Source of the DNA: a virus
IMG/VR virus record: IMGVR_UViG_3300020385_000607
Span: 1-42,787 of that record
DNA: 42,787 nucleotides
Direction: 5' to 3' (one strand)
The notes beneath the pieces were generated by a model that saw only the letters and a program-made list of their open reading frames with translations, did not search any database and was not told where the DNA came from. Both the position numbers and the translations under genes were made by a program. Positions within the stretch are counted from its first letter, which is position 1. The number at the start of each line of letters is the position of its first letter. This document shows, one piece after another, positions 30,790 through 39,147 of this stretch.

Positions 30790-32148
30790 GACCACAACAT
30801 AGTTACCATCAATACTCAATACTCCAGTAATGCTAACAGGACCTGCCATCATGCCACTAAAGTTAGTTCCAATATAGTGATTGCCATTCAAAGTATTATC
30901 GTGAATCACCATACCATTAGCAATATAAAGTCCTTTAAATGAATTTCCAATACCAGTTAGATCAGTATCATCCAGAGTGCTTGTATTAATACCAATAGAT
31001 TTTACGGTTGCAATACCTGCACTATATCCGTGCCAGGTTCCGCCAGCACCACTCTGAATACTAATATCTACAGTTGATCCATCAACTACAATAGTATTAC
31101 CAATACCAATGAAGTTTAGTTGAGTAATACCAGCACCAATCTGAACTCCACCAGATTGAATACCAATTTGAGATGAACCAACAAAACTTCCTTCAAAAGA
31201 TGTTGCAGTTATAACACCCGAAGAATTTACATTACGAACAGCAATATCATCAGTTGATTGTAAACTTGCATTACCAGTTCTTCCGTAGAATCCAGTAACC
31301 CCGCCACCACCACCTACAGTCGCACCAGCAAATCCAATATGACGAACTTGAATTGCAGAATTTGCTGGTGGTGCAGCAGAAAATGTAAGGGTAGTATCAA
31401 CTACATTATATGCTCTAGTATTTTGAGCATCGGATGGATATTGAGTAACACCATCAATAGTAACAAGAATATTTTCGTTGTTTAGTGCTGGTTTTGATAA
31501 ATTAAAATCAACAGTAGATCCATTACCAGTAAAGTTATCTACCTTATTATCAGTAATATCAAAGGTAGGTAAATTATTTGCTAATAAGTTACCCCAGAAA
31601 ACATCAGTTGATGCTGGTGCCGTTGAGAATACAATGACACTATTAAAATCTATGCCATATCCAGTTGCTGGACTTGCACTATCATGTCCTTGCTGGATAA
31701 CACCATTAATTGAAACTTGAAGTTGTGCAGATCTATGAAGTCTTGCAAGTGTTCCATTCTCATATGTTACTTTAAACTTGGTATTAAAATTATCAAAAGC
31801 AACGTTAATTGTATGTGATAAACCCGCACCAAGTCCAGTGATATTTCTTGCAGATCCAGCAAGAGCATCACTATAAGTATCTGCTAATTTAATATGATTA
31901 TTATCGTCTTTAATGATGTAATAAGAATTACCATCATTTAATCCACTAATATTTGTGCCGCCGCCATTAGAATACGTAATCTTCTGCCCATTTACAAATC
32001 GATGGGAATTATGAGTTATTGTATCATTAGCAGCAGAAACAACAGTGGAAGAAGATCCATCAAAAGTTAGAGTATATGAAGTAATATCATCTAATACTTT
32101 AAATGAATTATTTTCCCCTGTTGTCGGACGCTGACCAATATATGCCAT
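30787..32148 (-). CDS. Fibre-like structural protein with T7-fibre-type N-domain (453 aa)
   Basis: MAYIGQRPTTGENNSFKVLD begins the protein. Repeated beta modules follow (LTFDGSSSTVV, VDNFTGNGSTVDFNLSKPAL, QVSINGVIQ, ILVTIDGVTQYPSD), the GNGST-x-x-F-x-L type found in T7-like and cyanophage fibre/baseplate attachment domains. The second half has GGGGGVTGFYGRTGNASLQS and NVNSSGVITATSFEGSFVGS, shared in style with the other fibres, and a short C-terminal segment. No chaperone or enzyme domain is seen. Probably a short fibre or a connector. TGATAAATA lies 17 bp upstream. Confidence 0.82.
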   Translation of the reverse strand: MAYIGQRPTTGENNSFKVLDDITSYTLTFDGSSSTVVSAANDTITHNSHRFVNGQKITYSNGGGTNISGLNDGNSYYIIKDDNNHIKLADTYSDALAGSARNITGLGAGLSHTINVAFDNFNTKFKVTYENGTLARLHRSAQLQVSINGVIQQGHDSASPATGYGIDFNSVIVFSTAPASTDVFWGNLLANNLPTFDITDNKVDNFTGNGSTVDFNLSKPALNNENILVTIDGVTQYPSDAQNTRAYNVVDTTLTFSAAPPANSAIQVRHIGFAGATVGGGGGVTGFYGRTGNASLQSTDDIAVRNVNSSGVITATSFEGSFVGSSQIGIQSGGVQIGAGITQLNFIGIGNTIVVDGSTVDISIQSGAGGTWHGYSAGIATVKSIGINTSTLDDTDLTGIGNSFKGLYIANGMVIHDNTLNGNHYIGTNFSGMMAGPVSITGVLSIDGNYVVV

Positions 32149-32164
32149 GGCAGTGCTTTTTAGT

Positions 32165-32173
32165 TATTTATCA
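32165..32173 (-). promoter_or_regulatory. Late promoter TGATAAATA before the 453-aa gene
   Basis: Contains the TGA stop (32171-32173) of the 97-aa gene upstream. Confidence 0.75.
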
Positions 32174-32464
32174 CTCCGCCGCTGCAGCAGCATCTGCGAC
32201 TAACTTAAGTCTCCATGCTTCTTTGACTGCATCAGTCCATGCCGCATTGCAGATTGCTTGAACATCAGCATCTTCGCCACTGATATCAGTATCTACCAGA
32301 GCATCACTTTCTCCCAGTGTTCCTGGTTGAAGAGAATTACGATGGAATGAACGTGTAAGTTCTACACCGTCTTTTTCAATAACATTTGCTCTACGAACTT
32401 GAATTGTTTTAAATGGTCCAACGACTTCAATTTTGTCGTTTTCAAATCTTTCAGTAAGTGCCAT
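32171..32464 (-). CDS. Small virion-region protein (97 aa)
   Basis: MALTERFENDKIEVVGPFKT then IQVRRANVIEKDGVELTRSF with HRNSLQPG; the second half is helical, ending KLVADAAAAAE. GGAGG is 9 bp before the ATG, the best ribosome site among the fibre genes. The pattern VRRA-x-V-I-E-x-D-G-V-E is one I associate with small proteins beside tail fibres of cyanophages. Late expression is implied by TAATAAATA at 32503-32511. No catalytic signature; likely structural or an assembly factor. Confidence 0.72.
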   Translation of the reverse strand: MALTERFENDKIEVVGPFKTIQVRRANVIEKDGVELTRSFHRNSLQPGTLGESDALVDTDISGEDADVQAICNAAWTDAVKEAWRLKLVADAAAAAE

Positions 32465-32502
32465 TAGGATTGTCCTCCGAACTAAACAGGTTTAGGCGCT
32501 AT

Positions 32503-32511
32503 TATTTATTA
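32503..32511 (-). promoter_or_regulatory. Late promoter TAATAAATA before the 97-aa gene
   Basis: Contains the TAA stop (32509-32511) of the 1167-aa fibre gene. Confidence 0.75.
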
Positions 32512-35500
32512 GGCAGTGAAATATGTGAGCGTAAACATATAATATCCGTTTTGAGTTGCCTGTACATTTTGGTCAGATGCATTATCCCTTACTTCTTTGA
32601 AGAGTATATTATTTGTTCCAGCATCAGATATACAAATAACTTGCACAGCTGTACCCGTAATACCAGCATTATAAAGTCTTACAGCACCAACACTGAAAGA
32701 TTCTCCCTCAGTAGAAGTTGCACAATTAAATGGCATATTATTGATGATTAGGGCTGCACCACTATTGTTATTATCAACTCTAATTTGACCAGTGACTGTA
32801 ACTTGCCTACCAATCTTTGTATATGAACACAAATTAACAGTGCTGTGTAAAGTTATACTATTAGCAGTATTAGCAGTCCAAGTGCCCTCTTCATAATCAT
32901 CCAGCACCTCACTGGTCATTCCAGAGGCGTTGGGATTACTACCAAAGTTAATACCACCACCATTTTTAACACTTATTACACCAGTATCAGAATCAACCCT
33001 CATAGCCATAGCACCAGAAGAATTTGTTATCTCAACATTTGGTGTAGTTGCTAAAGTTGGTCGTATGAATAAAGTTCCGTAATCATTTGCACCATAATGT
33101 GATTGAAAAAATCTCCATGCATTATCATAACTAGATGTTCGATGCAGTTTAACTTCAGGCATAGTTACTGCAGCACCACCGATATGTAGAGTTACATCAG
33201 GATTATTTTTACCCACCCCCACACTACCATCAGAACCTATACGAAGTTTTTCTGATAATGTCCCATCCTTTCTGGTTTGGAATGTTAGGTCAGCAGTTCT
33301 ATTCGCACTTGAAGAGAAATCTTCCTGCGCCTCACATATAATTTGTGCTCCTGTAACCTTATTGGATGGAGCAAAAGAAATATCACAAGTTCCTGAAGCA
33401 GATGTAGCATTATTGGCAATAAGTAATCCTGCCTGCCCATTCCCGCTTCCAATAATGTCAAGTTTTCTGTCACCATTGTCAGATCCGAGACCAGCATCAC
33501 CAATTTGAACTACTCCGCTAGAATTTATAAGCATCTTCGTAGAACCATCTACCTGAAGTCTAATATCACTATCTGCATCTTCTGCTCCAGTATCAGAAAT
33601 AATCTTCAATGTAGATCCAGTTTGTTCAATAGATGATCTTGCAGAGTTATCGATCAAATTAAGAACCGCACCTGCATCACCACTCTTTACATTAACAATG
33701 GTGTTGGAAGTCGCATCAAATACTTCTAATATAGCACCTGGAGTATCAGTTCCGATGCCAACATTGAGATTAGTGAAAATATCTGGAGTTGCATTAGTAG
33801 CAACATCAGTCATTCTCCAATCAGAAGCACCTACAATATAGATGTTACCGATCATTCCAGAGTGGATTGTGCATTGATAATACAGTCTTACAGGAGCATC
33901 ATTCTGAACATTGAAGTCCTGAGTTCCACTCTGCGAACCAGAAACACCATCGGTATATGCAGTTCCTGAAGTATCAGACTGAATACGGAATGGATGACCA
34001 CTACCAGTTCCATTGATAAATCGATATCTTTGTCCTCTTACCAAATAAAGATCTGGATTGCTTTCGGAAGCATCATACCCTGGACCAGTGATTCTGTAAT
34101 TATTACCATTAGCACTTATATCATAAGTTACCTGAACATCAGTATCTGCGGGAGTAGGTGATGGTAAGTTAGTTAAGTTAGCACCCGAACCACTGAATGA
34201 TGTAGCAGTTACACTGCCAGTTACAGTTACACCAGTGGAACTGGTTTGTAACTTTGTACTATCAGAATGTTTAAGTGTAACTGGTGCAGCATCAATTTCT
34301 ATCTCACCAGCACTACCATTTCTTTCAAATTTAACAATATTTCCAATGTTGTTATAAATTAATCTTGCATCATTGTTACTACCAAGATTAATTGCATTCT
34401 CATCATACATGTATAGTGAACTATTTCCACTAGCTGCTTTGAATTCAACGTGTGCATTTACATCAACAGCATCATTGAAATCAACAGCACCATTAAAATC
34501 AACAGTACCATTAAAGGTTGATACACCAGAAACACTTAATTGATTTGAGAAAGTAGTTCCAGTAACTGTTACACCAGCACCAAGGGTTTCAAATTTCTTG
34601 TTTCCTGCAAAGTGTGCTTCTACACCAGCACCAGAATTAAATTGCAACCAACTTTGGTTTGCATTACCTTGATCCTGAATATTTCCTGCTGATGCTCTAA
34701 TGTATAAACTACCAACACCAGAATCTACAATGAAACTGTGAGATCCAGTATGATAAATTTCCAAATCATCACCAGAACCAAGAAGGATCTTGTCATCATC
34801 CTGAAGGTCTAGATTTGCATTAAGAATTACATTATCAGTAAAGGTTGATACACCAGCAACAGTAAGATTGTTGAGTTCTGTAGTTCCAGAAGTATTGATA
34901 CCGGCGATTGATCCTGCTGATGCAGTAACTGTTACAACACCAGCAGAAATTGGAGAAACAGAAACATTAGATCCAAAATCAATTGTTCCTGCGGTTCCAA
35001 CAAGAGATCCACCATCTCTTACAATAACACCAGAACCAGATGCAGTAATACCAGTTAATCCAGATCCATCACCAATGAATGAACCAGCAGTAAGTCCTCC
35101 ACTAGAAGAATTATACTTTAAAGAACTAGAAGACTTTGGTGCATTATTTCCTGTGGCATTAACACCAAACATCACAAAACATTCGGTATCTGATGCTTCA
35201 TTGGCAACAGTTACATTAGTTGCTGTTGTTGCAGTAGCAACTAAAGTGCCAGTTACGATAGCACCGGTGCTTGTGGTTTCAAATTTCTTGGAGTTGTCAT
35301 TATAAAGTTCTACTGCACCATCTGCAATACCCCTGATAATATTATCATATCCACCACCCTCTTTTCTAACAACAACTCCACCCTTAGTACTAATATAAGA
35401 AAGTCCAACCGTATTACTCCACATGGCAGAACCGCCATTGTGGTCAAGTTTTACTTGATTGGAAGAACCAATATAAAGATCTGATTGATTGCCAGGACCA

Positions 35501-36012
35501 TTTAAATAAATGGCAGATTTAATATCAACACCGTTATTGAACGTAGAAACACCAACAACACTTACATTATCTAAATTAGTGTGACCATCAACATCTAAAT
35601 CAAAAGCGGTAACAATACCAGAAAATGCTGCGTTTCCATCAGGAGTAATCGTTACACCTGTTCCAGTTATATTCTTACTATTGAGATCTAAGTTACCACC
35701 AAGTTGTGGAGTAGTGTCTGAAACGATATCAGAGAGACCACCACCTCCTCCACCACTAGTAGCAATCTCAATACTTGCAATTCCACCAGAAATTGTTGCG
35801 GTTACACCAGTTCCAATAAAGTTTATTGTTTGTGCTGTTCCTACGTTTGATCCTTCTTCTCGAACAACAACACCAGATCCAACTGCAGTAATACCAGTTA
35901 GTCCAGAACCATCACCACTAAATGACGCAGCAGTAACAATACCAGTGGTATTAATACTAGTATCAGTCCCAAAACCAGAATTTCCAATCCTTGTAAGATT
36001 ATTAAGCGCCAT
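32509..36012 (-). CDS. Large tail-fibre-like protein with cupredoxin-like domain (1167 aa)
   Basis: The protein begins MALNNLTRIGNSGFGTDTSI and has repeated SFSGDGSGLTGITA-type modules and STFNNGVDI-type beta repeats. At about residues 624-727 there is a separate domain: NPDLYLVRGQRYRFINGTGS, GHPFRIQSD and LYYQCTIHSGMIGNIYIVG. Here His, Cys, His and Met have the spacing of a type-1 copper site. ERLRITS-like motifs (SEKLRIGSDGSVGVG) follow at about 915. The last 130 residues, DDYEEGTWTANTANSI onward with YTKIGRQVTVTG, are a C-terminal fibre domain widespread in marine phages. It is the largest of the fibre set; TGATAAATA lies upstream. Confidence 0.87.
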   Translation of the reverse strand: MALNNLTRIGNSGFGTDTSINTTGIVTAASFSGDGSGLTGITAVGSGVVVREEGSNVGTAQTINFIGTGVTATISGGIASIEIATSGGGGGGLSDIVSDTTPQLGGNLDLNSKNITGTGVTITPDGNAAFSGIVTAFDLDVDGHTNLDNVSVVGVSTFNNGVDIKSAIYLNGPGNQSDLYIGSSNQVKLDHNGGSAMWSNTVGLSYISTKGGVVVRKEGGGYDNIIRGIADGAVELYNDNSKKFETTSTGAIVTGTLVATATTATNVTVANEASDTECFVMFGVNATGNNAPKSSSSLKYNSSSGGLTAGSFIGDGSGLTGITASGSGVIVRDGGSLVGTAGTIDFGSNVSVSPISAGVVTVTASAGSIAGINTSGTTELNNLTVAGVSTFTDNVILNANLDLQDDDKILLGSGDDLEIYHTGSHSFIVDSGVGSLYIRASAGNIQDQGNANQSWLQFNSGAGVEAHFAGNKKFETLGAGVTVTGTTFSNQLSVSGVSTFNGTVDFNGAVDFNDAVDVNAHVEFKAASGNSSLYMYDENAINLGSNNDARLIYNNIGNIVKFERNGSAGEIEIDAAPVTLKHSDSTKLQTSSTGVTVTGSVTATSFSGSGANLTNLPSPTPADTDVQVTYDISANGNNYRITGPGYDASESNPDLYLVRGQRYRFINGTGSGHPFRIQSDTSGTAYTDGVSGSQSGTQDFNVQNDAPVRLYYQCTIHSGMIGNIYIVGASDWRMTDVATNATPDIFTNLNVGIGTDTPGAILEVFDATSNTIVNVKSGDAGAVLNLIDNSARSSIEQTGSTLKIISDTGAEDADSDIRLQVDGSTKMLINSSGVVQIGDAGLGSDNGDRKLDIIGSGNGQAGLLIANNATSASGTCDISFAPSNKVTGAQIICEAQEDFSSSANRTADLTFQTRKDGTLSEKLRIGSDGSVGVGKNNPDVTLHIGGAAVTMPEVKLHRTSSYDNAWRFFQSHYGANDYGTLFIRPTLATTPNVEITNSSGAMAMRVDSDTGVISVKNGGGINFGSNPNASGMTSEVLDDYEEGTWTANTANSITLHSTVNLCSYTKIGRQVTVTGQIRVDNNNSGAALIINNMPFNCATSTEGESFSVGAVRLYNAGITGTAVQVICISDAGTNNILFKEVRDNASDQNVQATQNGYYMFTLTYFTA

Positions 36013-36032
36013 TATTGCTTAGTCTTTTTTTG

Positions 36033-36041
36033 TATTTATCA
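36033..36041 (-). promoter_or_regulatory. Late promoter TGATAAATA before the 1167-aa fibre gene
   Basis: Contains the TGA stop (36039-36041) of the 812-aa fibre gene; 20 bp before the ATG. Confidence 0.75.
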
Positions 36042-38477
36042 GAGTCCTGCATCATCCATTCTTCCCTCTAGAGTTTCAATTTTTAAGGCAGCTTCTTGTA
36101 ATGCTTTCATCAGATAAGCGACCATACCTGATGGATTAAACGCATACCTATCGGTTGAGGCAGTCAACGGATACGCTTCAGGAAATTTCTCTAAATTATC
36201 TTGTGCAATAAAACCTTTAGTTTTTTCAGACCCATCATCTTCTTCAATCCAATTGAATAGTTTAGGACTAAGTGTTTTGAATTTAGAAAGATTATCTTCT
36301 GTCCAATCCTCAAAGTTCTTCTTGGTTCTTATGTCAGAGCTTGAAGTGCTATAGGTAACACTGCCTGGGTTAATACGAATATAACCCCTCAACGTGCCAT
36401 TTCTCTGAAACTGGACATCTTCCATTACTCTTTGATTATTTGTATCCTGATCATTAACCACAAGTGCTGGTTGACCAGCATAATAAGCAAAGTTTTCTAG
36501 ATATAGACAACCTTTGCCACCTGGTGCGTAAGCAATTTCTTGGTAAAAATTACCACTAGGACTTCCTTCGTTTATGGTAAGCATACTACCACTACTACCA
36601 GGAATTTTTATTTCTCCACCAGAAGTTATACGAAGTCTTTCTGTTACAGAATTTGCTCCGTCAGATGCTGTCCAAAATGTCAGTCTTGATGGATAATCTC
36701 CGCCGCCTGGGATATTATCAACATTACATTCAATTTTTGCACTCTCTCCATCTGTTAGATTATTATTATTTGCCATTACCCATCGAAGGGCACCTAAGGC
36801 ATCACCATTTTGTGGTTTATCAACATCACCACCACTTGTTCCTCTACCTTTACCTAAAGTTAAGTTAGATCCACCATTATCGTTACTATATCTGAATATA
36901 GACATACTTGCCGTATGAGAATCTGTTCCTTGAATTTGAATTGAAGATTCGTAATATCCAATTTGTTGTGAGGTAAAATAGTTACCAGCTAAAACTTTAC
37001 CACCAGAAGTTATACGAAGTCTTTCCACAGGGCCAGTTCCACTCCAAAGTTGAAGTTCTTTCTGAATTATCCTACAATCAACATAAGCACTACCACTTCT
37101 ATCATAACTTACTAAAGAATTTATTCCACTATCGTTAGGTCCAAAAGCAAATTCATAACCACCACCATCTGAAACTTTTAATTTAAAACCATTATTTGTA
37201 GTAACTCCTCCTATAAGAACTGCATTATTAAACGTGGCGGTGCCGTTGGCATTTATACGAAGTCTTTCTGCATTATTAGCATTATCATATGCTACAAGTG
37301 CTCCAGCACCATTGTTGTGATAGAGACTCCATTTATTAGTTCCACCTGTTGCCCAACGAATTGCCTTATCACCTGATGCGTGATCTAAGATTAAATCACT
37401 TGTTATTGTAGCACCAGTTGTTGTGGTTTCTAATTTCTTGGAGTTATCATAGTAAAGACTAACAGCATTGTTATTTGCAGCATGAATATAATTTTCACCA
37501 AGATAACTTTGTAGTCTTAAATTGTTACTACGAATTAATAATTGGTTTTGTTCACCTCTAATATATTGATCAGTATTATCAGACCAAATCTGTAAGTCAT
37601 CACCAGCACCAGCAGTGAACTTACCGTTATCAGGAACTCTGACTTTACCATCAGAAGTTATACGAAGTCTTTCTGTTCCATCAACATCAAAACGAAAATG
37701 GCTATCAGCAACACTATCTGATGTATCAGCACTAAATGCAATCGCTCCTTGGTGAGTTCCCATAATTTGGGAATATCCAGTTGGTGCTGCAGTATCTTGA
37801 AGTCTTATGTATGGATCTGCTGCTGTAATATGTAATTTTACCTGTGGATTATCAGTTCCGACGCCAATCTTACCTAAAAAGTGTGCATCACCATCATTAT
37901 CAATCCTACTGGTTTGAGTAGAAGAACCTTGTGTATATCCTGCCCACAAAGCAGAGACACCACTACCACGACTTGCTTGAATAAATCCGCTAGTATTGAG
38001 TTGAAGTCCTTCTGCGGTGCCATTATTAGCATCCCCACCAATCACAACTTGACCACCAGTAACCTTAACACCTGCTTGTGCAGTTATAATACCAACAGAG
38101 TCAATATTGGTTACATCTTCGTATGTTAATGTTCCACCAATACTTACATTACCACTAAATGTTCCGCTAGTAGCAGTTATATCATCAACAGTGATACTAG
38201 GAGAACCAGTTAGACCCTGTGCATTTGTTGCAACAGTTGCGCTAGTTACATTACCAGTTACAGGTCCAACAAAACTAGTGGCACTAATGATACCAGTTGA
38301 ATTAATATTATGAGAGGTTATATTCCCACTACCCAGGTCAATACCAGTGGTATGAATAGTGGTTGCAGATCCAACCTGAACTGTTCCTGCCGTTGCAACA
38401 CCAACAGTATTCAGTTCTTGAACAGTATAACTACCTGTCGTATCAATACCAGGAGAAACTATTTTGGTAAATGCCAT
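36039..38477 (-). CDS. Tail-fibre protein with C-terminal endosialidase-type chaperone (812 aa)
   Basis: MAFTKIVSPGIDTTGSYTVQ begins the protein; GNVSIGGTLTYEDVTNIDSV at about 109-128 is shared with the 814-aa fibre; several ERLRIT(S/A) modules follow. The last 100 residues, SSSDIRTKKNFEDWTEDNLS then KFKTLSPKLFNWIEED and GFIAQDNLEKFPEAY, are a Peptidase_S74 intramolecular chaperone. In this family the domain trimerises the fibre and cuts itself off at the Ser before Asp (SDIRxKxN). The C-terminal helix ALQEAALKIETLEGRM is a coiled coil. It is the only fibre in the window with this domain. Confidence 0.9.
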   Translation of the reverse strand: MAFTKIVSPGIDTTGSYTVQELNTVGVATAGTVQVGSATTIHTTGIDLGSGNITSHNINSTGIISATSFVGPVTGNVTSATVATNAQGLTGSPSITVDDITATSGTFSGNVSIGGTLTYEDVTNIDSVGIITAQAGVKVTGGQVVIGGDANNGTAEGLQLNTSGFIQASRGSGVSALWAGYTQGSSTQTSRIDNDGDAHFLGKIGVGTDNPQVKLHITAADPYIRLQDTAAPTGYSQIMGTHQGAIAFSADTSDSVADSHFRFDVDGTERLRITSDGKVRVPDNGKFTAGAGDDLQIWSDNTDQYIRGEQNQLLIRSNNLRLQSYLGENYIHAANNNAVSLYYDNSKKLETTTTGATITSDLILDHASGDKAIRWATGGTNKWSLYHNNGAGALVAYDNANNAERLRINANGTATFNNAVLIGGVTTNNGFKLKVSDGGGYEFAFGPNDSGINSLVSYDRSGSAYVDCRIIQKELQLWSGTGPVERLRITSGGKVLAGNYFTSQQIGYYESSIQIQGTDSHTASMSIFRYSNDNGGSNLTLGKGRGTSGGDVDKPQNGDALGALRWVMANNNNLTDGESAKIECNVDNIPGGGDYPSRLTFWTASDGANSVTERLRITSGGEIKIPGSSGSMLTINEGSPSGNFYQEIAYAPGGKGCLYLENFAYYAGQPALVVNDQDTNNQRVMEDVQFQRNGTLRGYIRINPGSVTYSTSSSDIRTKKNFEDWTEDNLSKFKTLSPKLFNWIEEDDGSEKTKGFIAQDNLEKFPEAYPLTASTDRYAFNPSGMVAYLMKALQEAALKIETLEGRMDDAGL
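36600..37680. repeat. Repeated ERLRITS coding motif, example cluster
   Basis: The plus-strand string gaagttatacgaagtctttc (coding ERLRITS on the minus strand) occurs in this gene near 36620, 37003 and 37656 and again in other fibre genes near 26903, 27845, 29630 and 30230. Near copies occur at 26594, 27051, 27335, 27610, 29110, 30015, 33230 and 37250. Conservation is at DNA level, with the same codons, not only in protein. Confidence 0.8.
38101..38155. repeat. 55-bp perfect direct repeat, copy 2 (fibre genes)
   Basis: Identical to 30527-30581; see copy 1. Confidence 0.9.
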
Positions 38478-38498
38478 TTATATAACTTCTTTTTTACC

Positions 38499-38507
38499 TA
38501 TTTATTA
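38499..38507 (-). promoter_or_regulatory. Late promoter TAATAAATA before the 812-aa fibre gene
   Basis: Lies 21 bp before the ATG and 3 bp past the tRNA-Ser discriminator base. Confidence 0.72.
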
Positions 38508-38509
38508 AA

Positions 38510-38593
38510 CGGAAAGTCAGGGATTCGAACCCTGGGTGCTATTAACACGCTTGTTTTCAAGACAAGTACCTTAAACCACTCGGTCAACTTTCC
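38510..38593 (-). tRNA. tRNA-Ser (anticodon UGA)
   Basis: Class II cloverleaf on the minus strand. Acceptor GGAAAGT (38587-38593) pairs with ACTTTCC (38511-38517), discriminator G. The anticodon arm is CTTGT-CTTGAAA-ACAAG with anticodon TGA. The variable arm is GTG-TTAATAG-CAC and the T arm CAGGG-TTCGAAT-CCCTG. The CCA is not encoded. It reads UCA codons, frequent in AT-rich phage genes. Its 5' base overlaps the stop codon of the zinc-ribbon gene. Confidence 0.95.
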
Positions 38594-38847
38594 TAGCGAA
38601 CTTCAAAATCCAATTTACGTATTTTCCTTTGCTTTCTTTGTTCCTGAAAAGCAAGATCTTCTTGAGTAAGAATACTATCTTTCTTACTTGAATAAGAACT
38701 TAGCATAACAACTTGCCCTAAATCAACTGCTGAAATTTTATCTCCGCGAACTGTTGTCATATTTGGACAACCACAGCAGACAGTTTTTATTGGATGCCCA
38801 GTCAACTCCTTACCACAGGAGCGGCACCTAACTTTTACATTATCCAT
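38593..38847 (-). CDS. Zinc-ribbon protein (84 aa)
   Basis: MDNVKVRCRSCGKELTGHPI is followed by KTVCCGCPNMTTVRGDKIS. The pair C-R-S-C and C-C-G-C, spaced 12-13 residues apart, is a four-Cys zinc ribbon (residues about 8-26). The C-terminal half is a helix ending in a strongly basic EQRKQRKIRKLDFEVR, suitable for nucleic-acid binding. The ATG at 38847 is chosen because earlier in-frame starts lie in the tRNA-Val gene. An exact TATAAATA late promoter lies at 38892-38899. The TAG stop shares one base with the tRNA-Ser gene. A transcription or replication factor role is possible but unproven. Confidence 0.78.
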   Translation of the reverse strand: MDNVKVRCRSCGKELTGHPIKTVCCGCPNMTTVRGDKISAVDLGQVVMLSSYSSKKDSILTQEDLAFQEQRKQRKIRKLDFEVR

Positions 38848-38891
38848 TTTTTTATAATGTGATCCTTCCTTCAAAGAAGTCTTTCCAGATC

Positions 38892-38899
38892 TATTTATA
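38892..38899 (-). promoter_or_regulatory. T4-consensus late promoter TATAAATA
   Basis: Exact match to the T4 late promoter, starting at the base after the tRNA-Val gene and 45 bp before the zinc-ribbon ATG. Confidence 0.65.
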
Positions 38900-38971
38900 T
38901 GGGCGAAGAGGGGATCGAACCCCCGACAACCTCCGTGTAAAGGAGACACTCTACCGCTGAGTTATTCGCCC
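38900..38971 (-). tRNA. tRNA-Val (anticodon UAC)
   Basis: 72-nt cloverleaf on the minus strand. Acceptor GGGCGAA (38965-38971) pairs with TTCGCCC (38901-38907), discriminator A. D arm ACTCAGCGGTAGAGT, anticodon arm CTCC-TTTACAC-GGAG with anticodon TAC, T arm GGGGG-TTCGATC-CCCTC. No encoded CCA. It reads GUA. Its first 10 bases overlap the end of the 61-aa gene. Confidence 0.95.
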
Positions 38972-39147
38972 TTGTCCTTACATTCTAACATATACTCTAC
39001 AGTATTTGCAACATCATCCATTGCATCACGAAGTTCTTGCTGAGTTCCGGAGTGTTGTTCTATTTTTGTAACACCATTTCTAAACTCTTCACATAAAGTC
39101 CATCGCCACTGATGCATACTTTTGGAATACCAAAGATTAATTTTCAT
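38962..39147 (-). CDS. Small phage protein ending inside tRNA-Val (61 aa)
   Basis: MKINLWYSKSMHQWRWTLCE then EFRNGVTKIEQHSGTQQELR and a helical acidic end (DAMDDVANTVEYMLECKDKGE). Aromatic N-terminus, helical C-terminus; no family recognised. The TAA stop lies in the tRNA-Val acceptor/D region, so the last ten bases of the gene are also tRNA. It overlaps the coiled-coil gene upstream by 11 bp and belongs to the transcript from the promoter at 39380-39408. Confidence 0.68.
   Translation of the reverse strand: MKINLWYSKSMHQWRWTLCEEFRNGVTKIEQHSGTQQELRDAMDDVANTVEYMLECKDKGE

Noticed and set aside
36600-37680. CRISPR-like array formed by the repeated ERLRITS DNA motif
   Set aside because: Repeats are in frame within long fibre genes, spacing is irregular and the protein motif explains them.
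38593-38949. 118-aa version of the zinc-ribbon gene
   Set aside because: Its first 34 codons run through the tRNA-Val gene and a TATAAATA promoter; the ATG at 38847 is the credible start.
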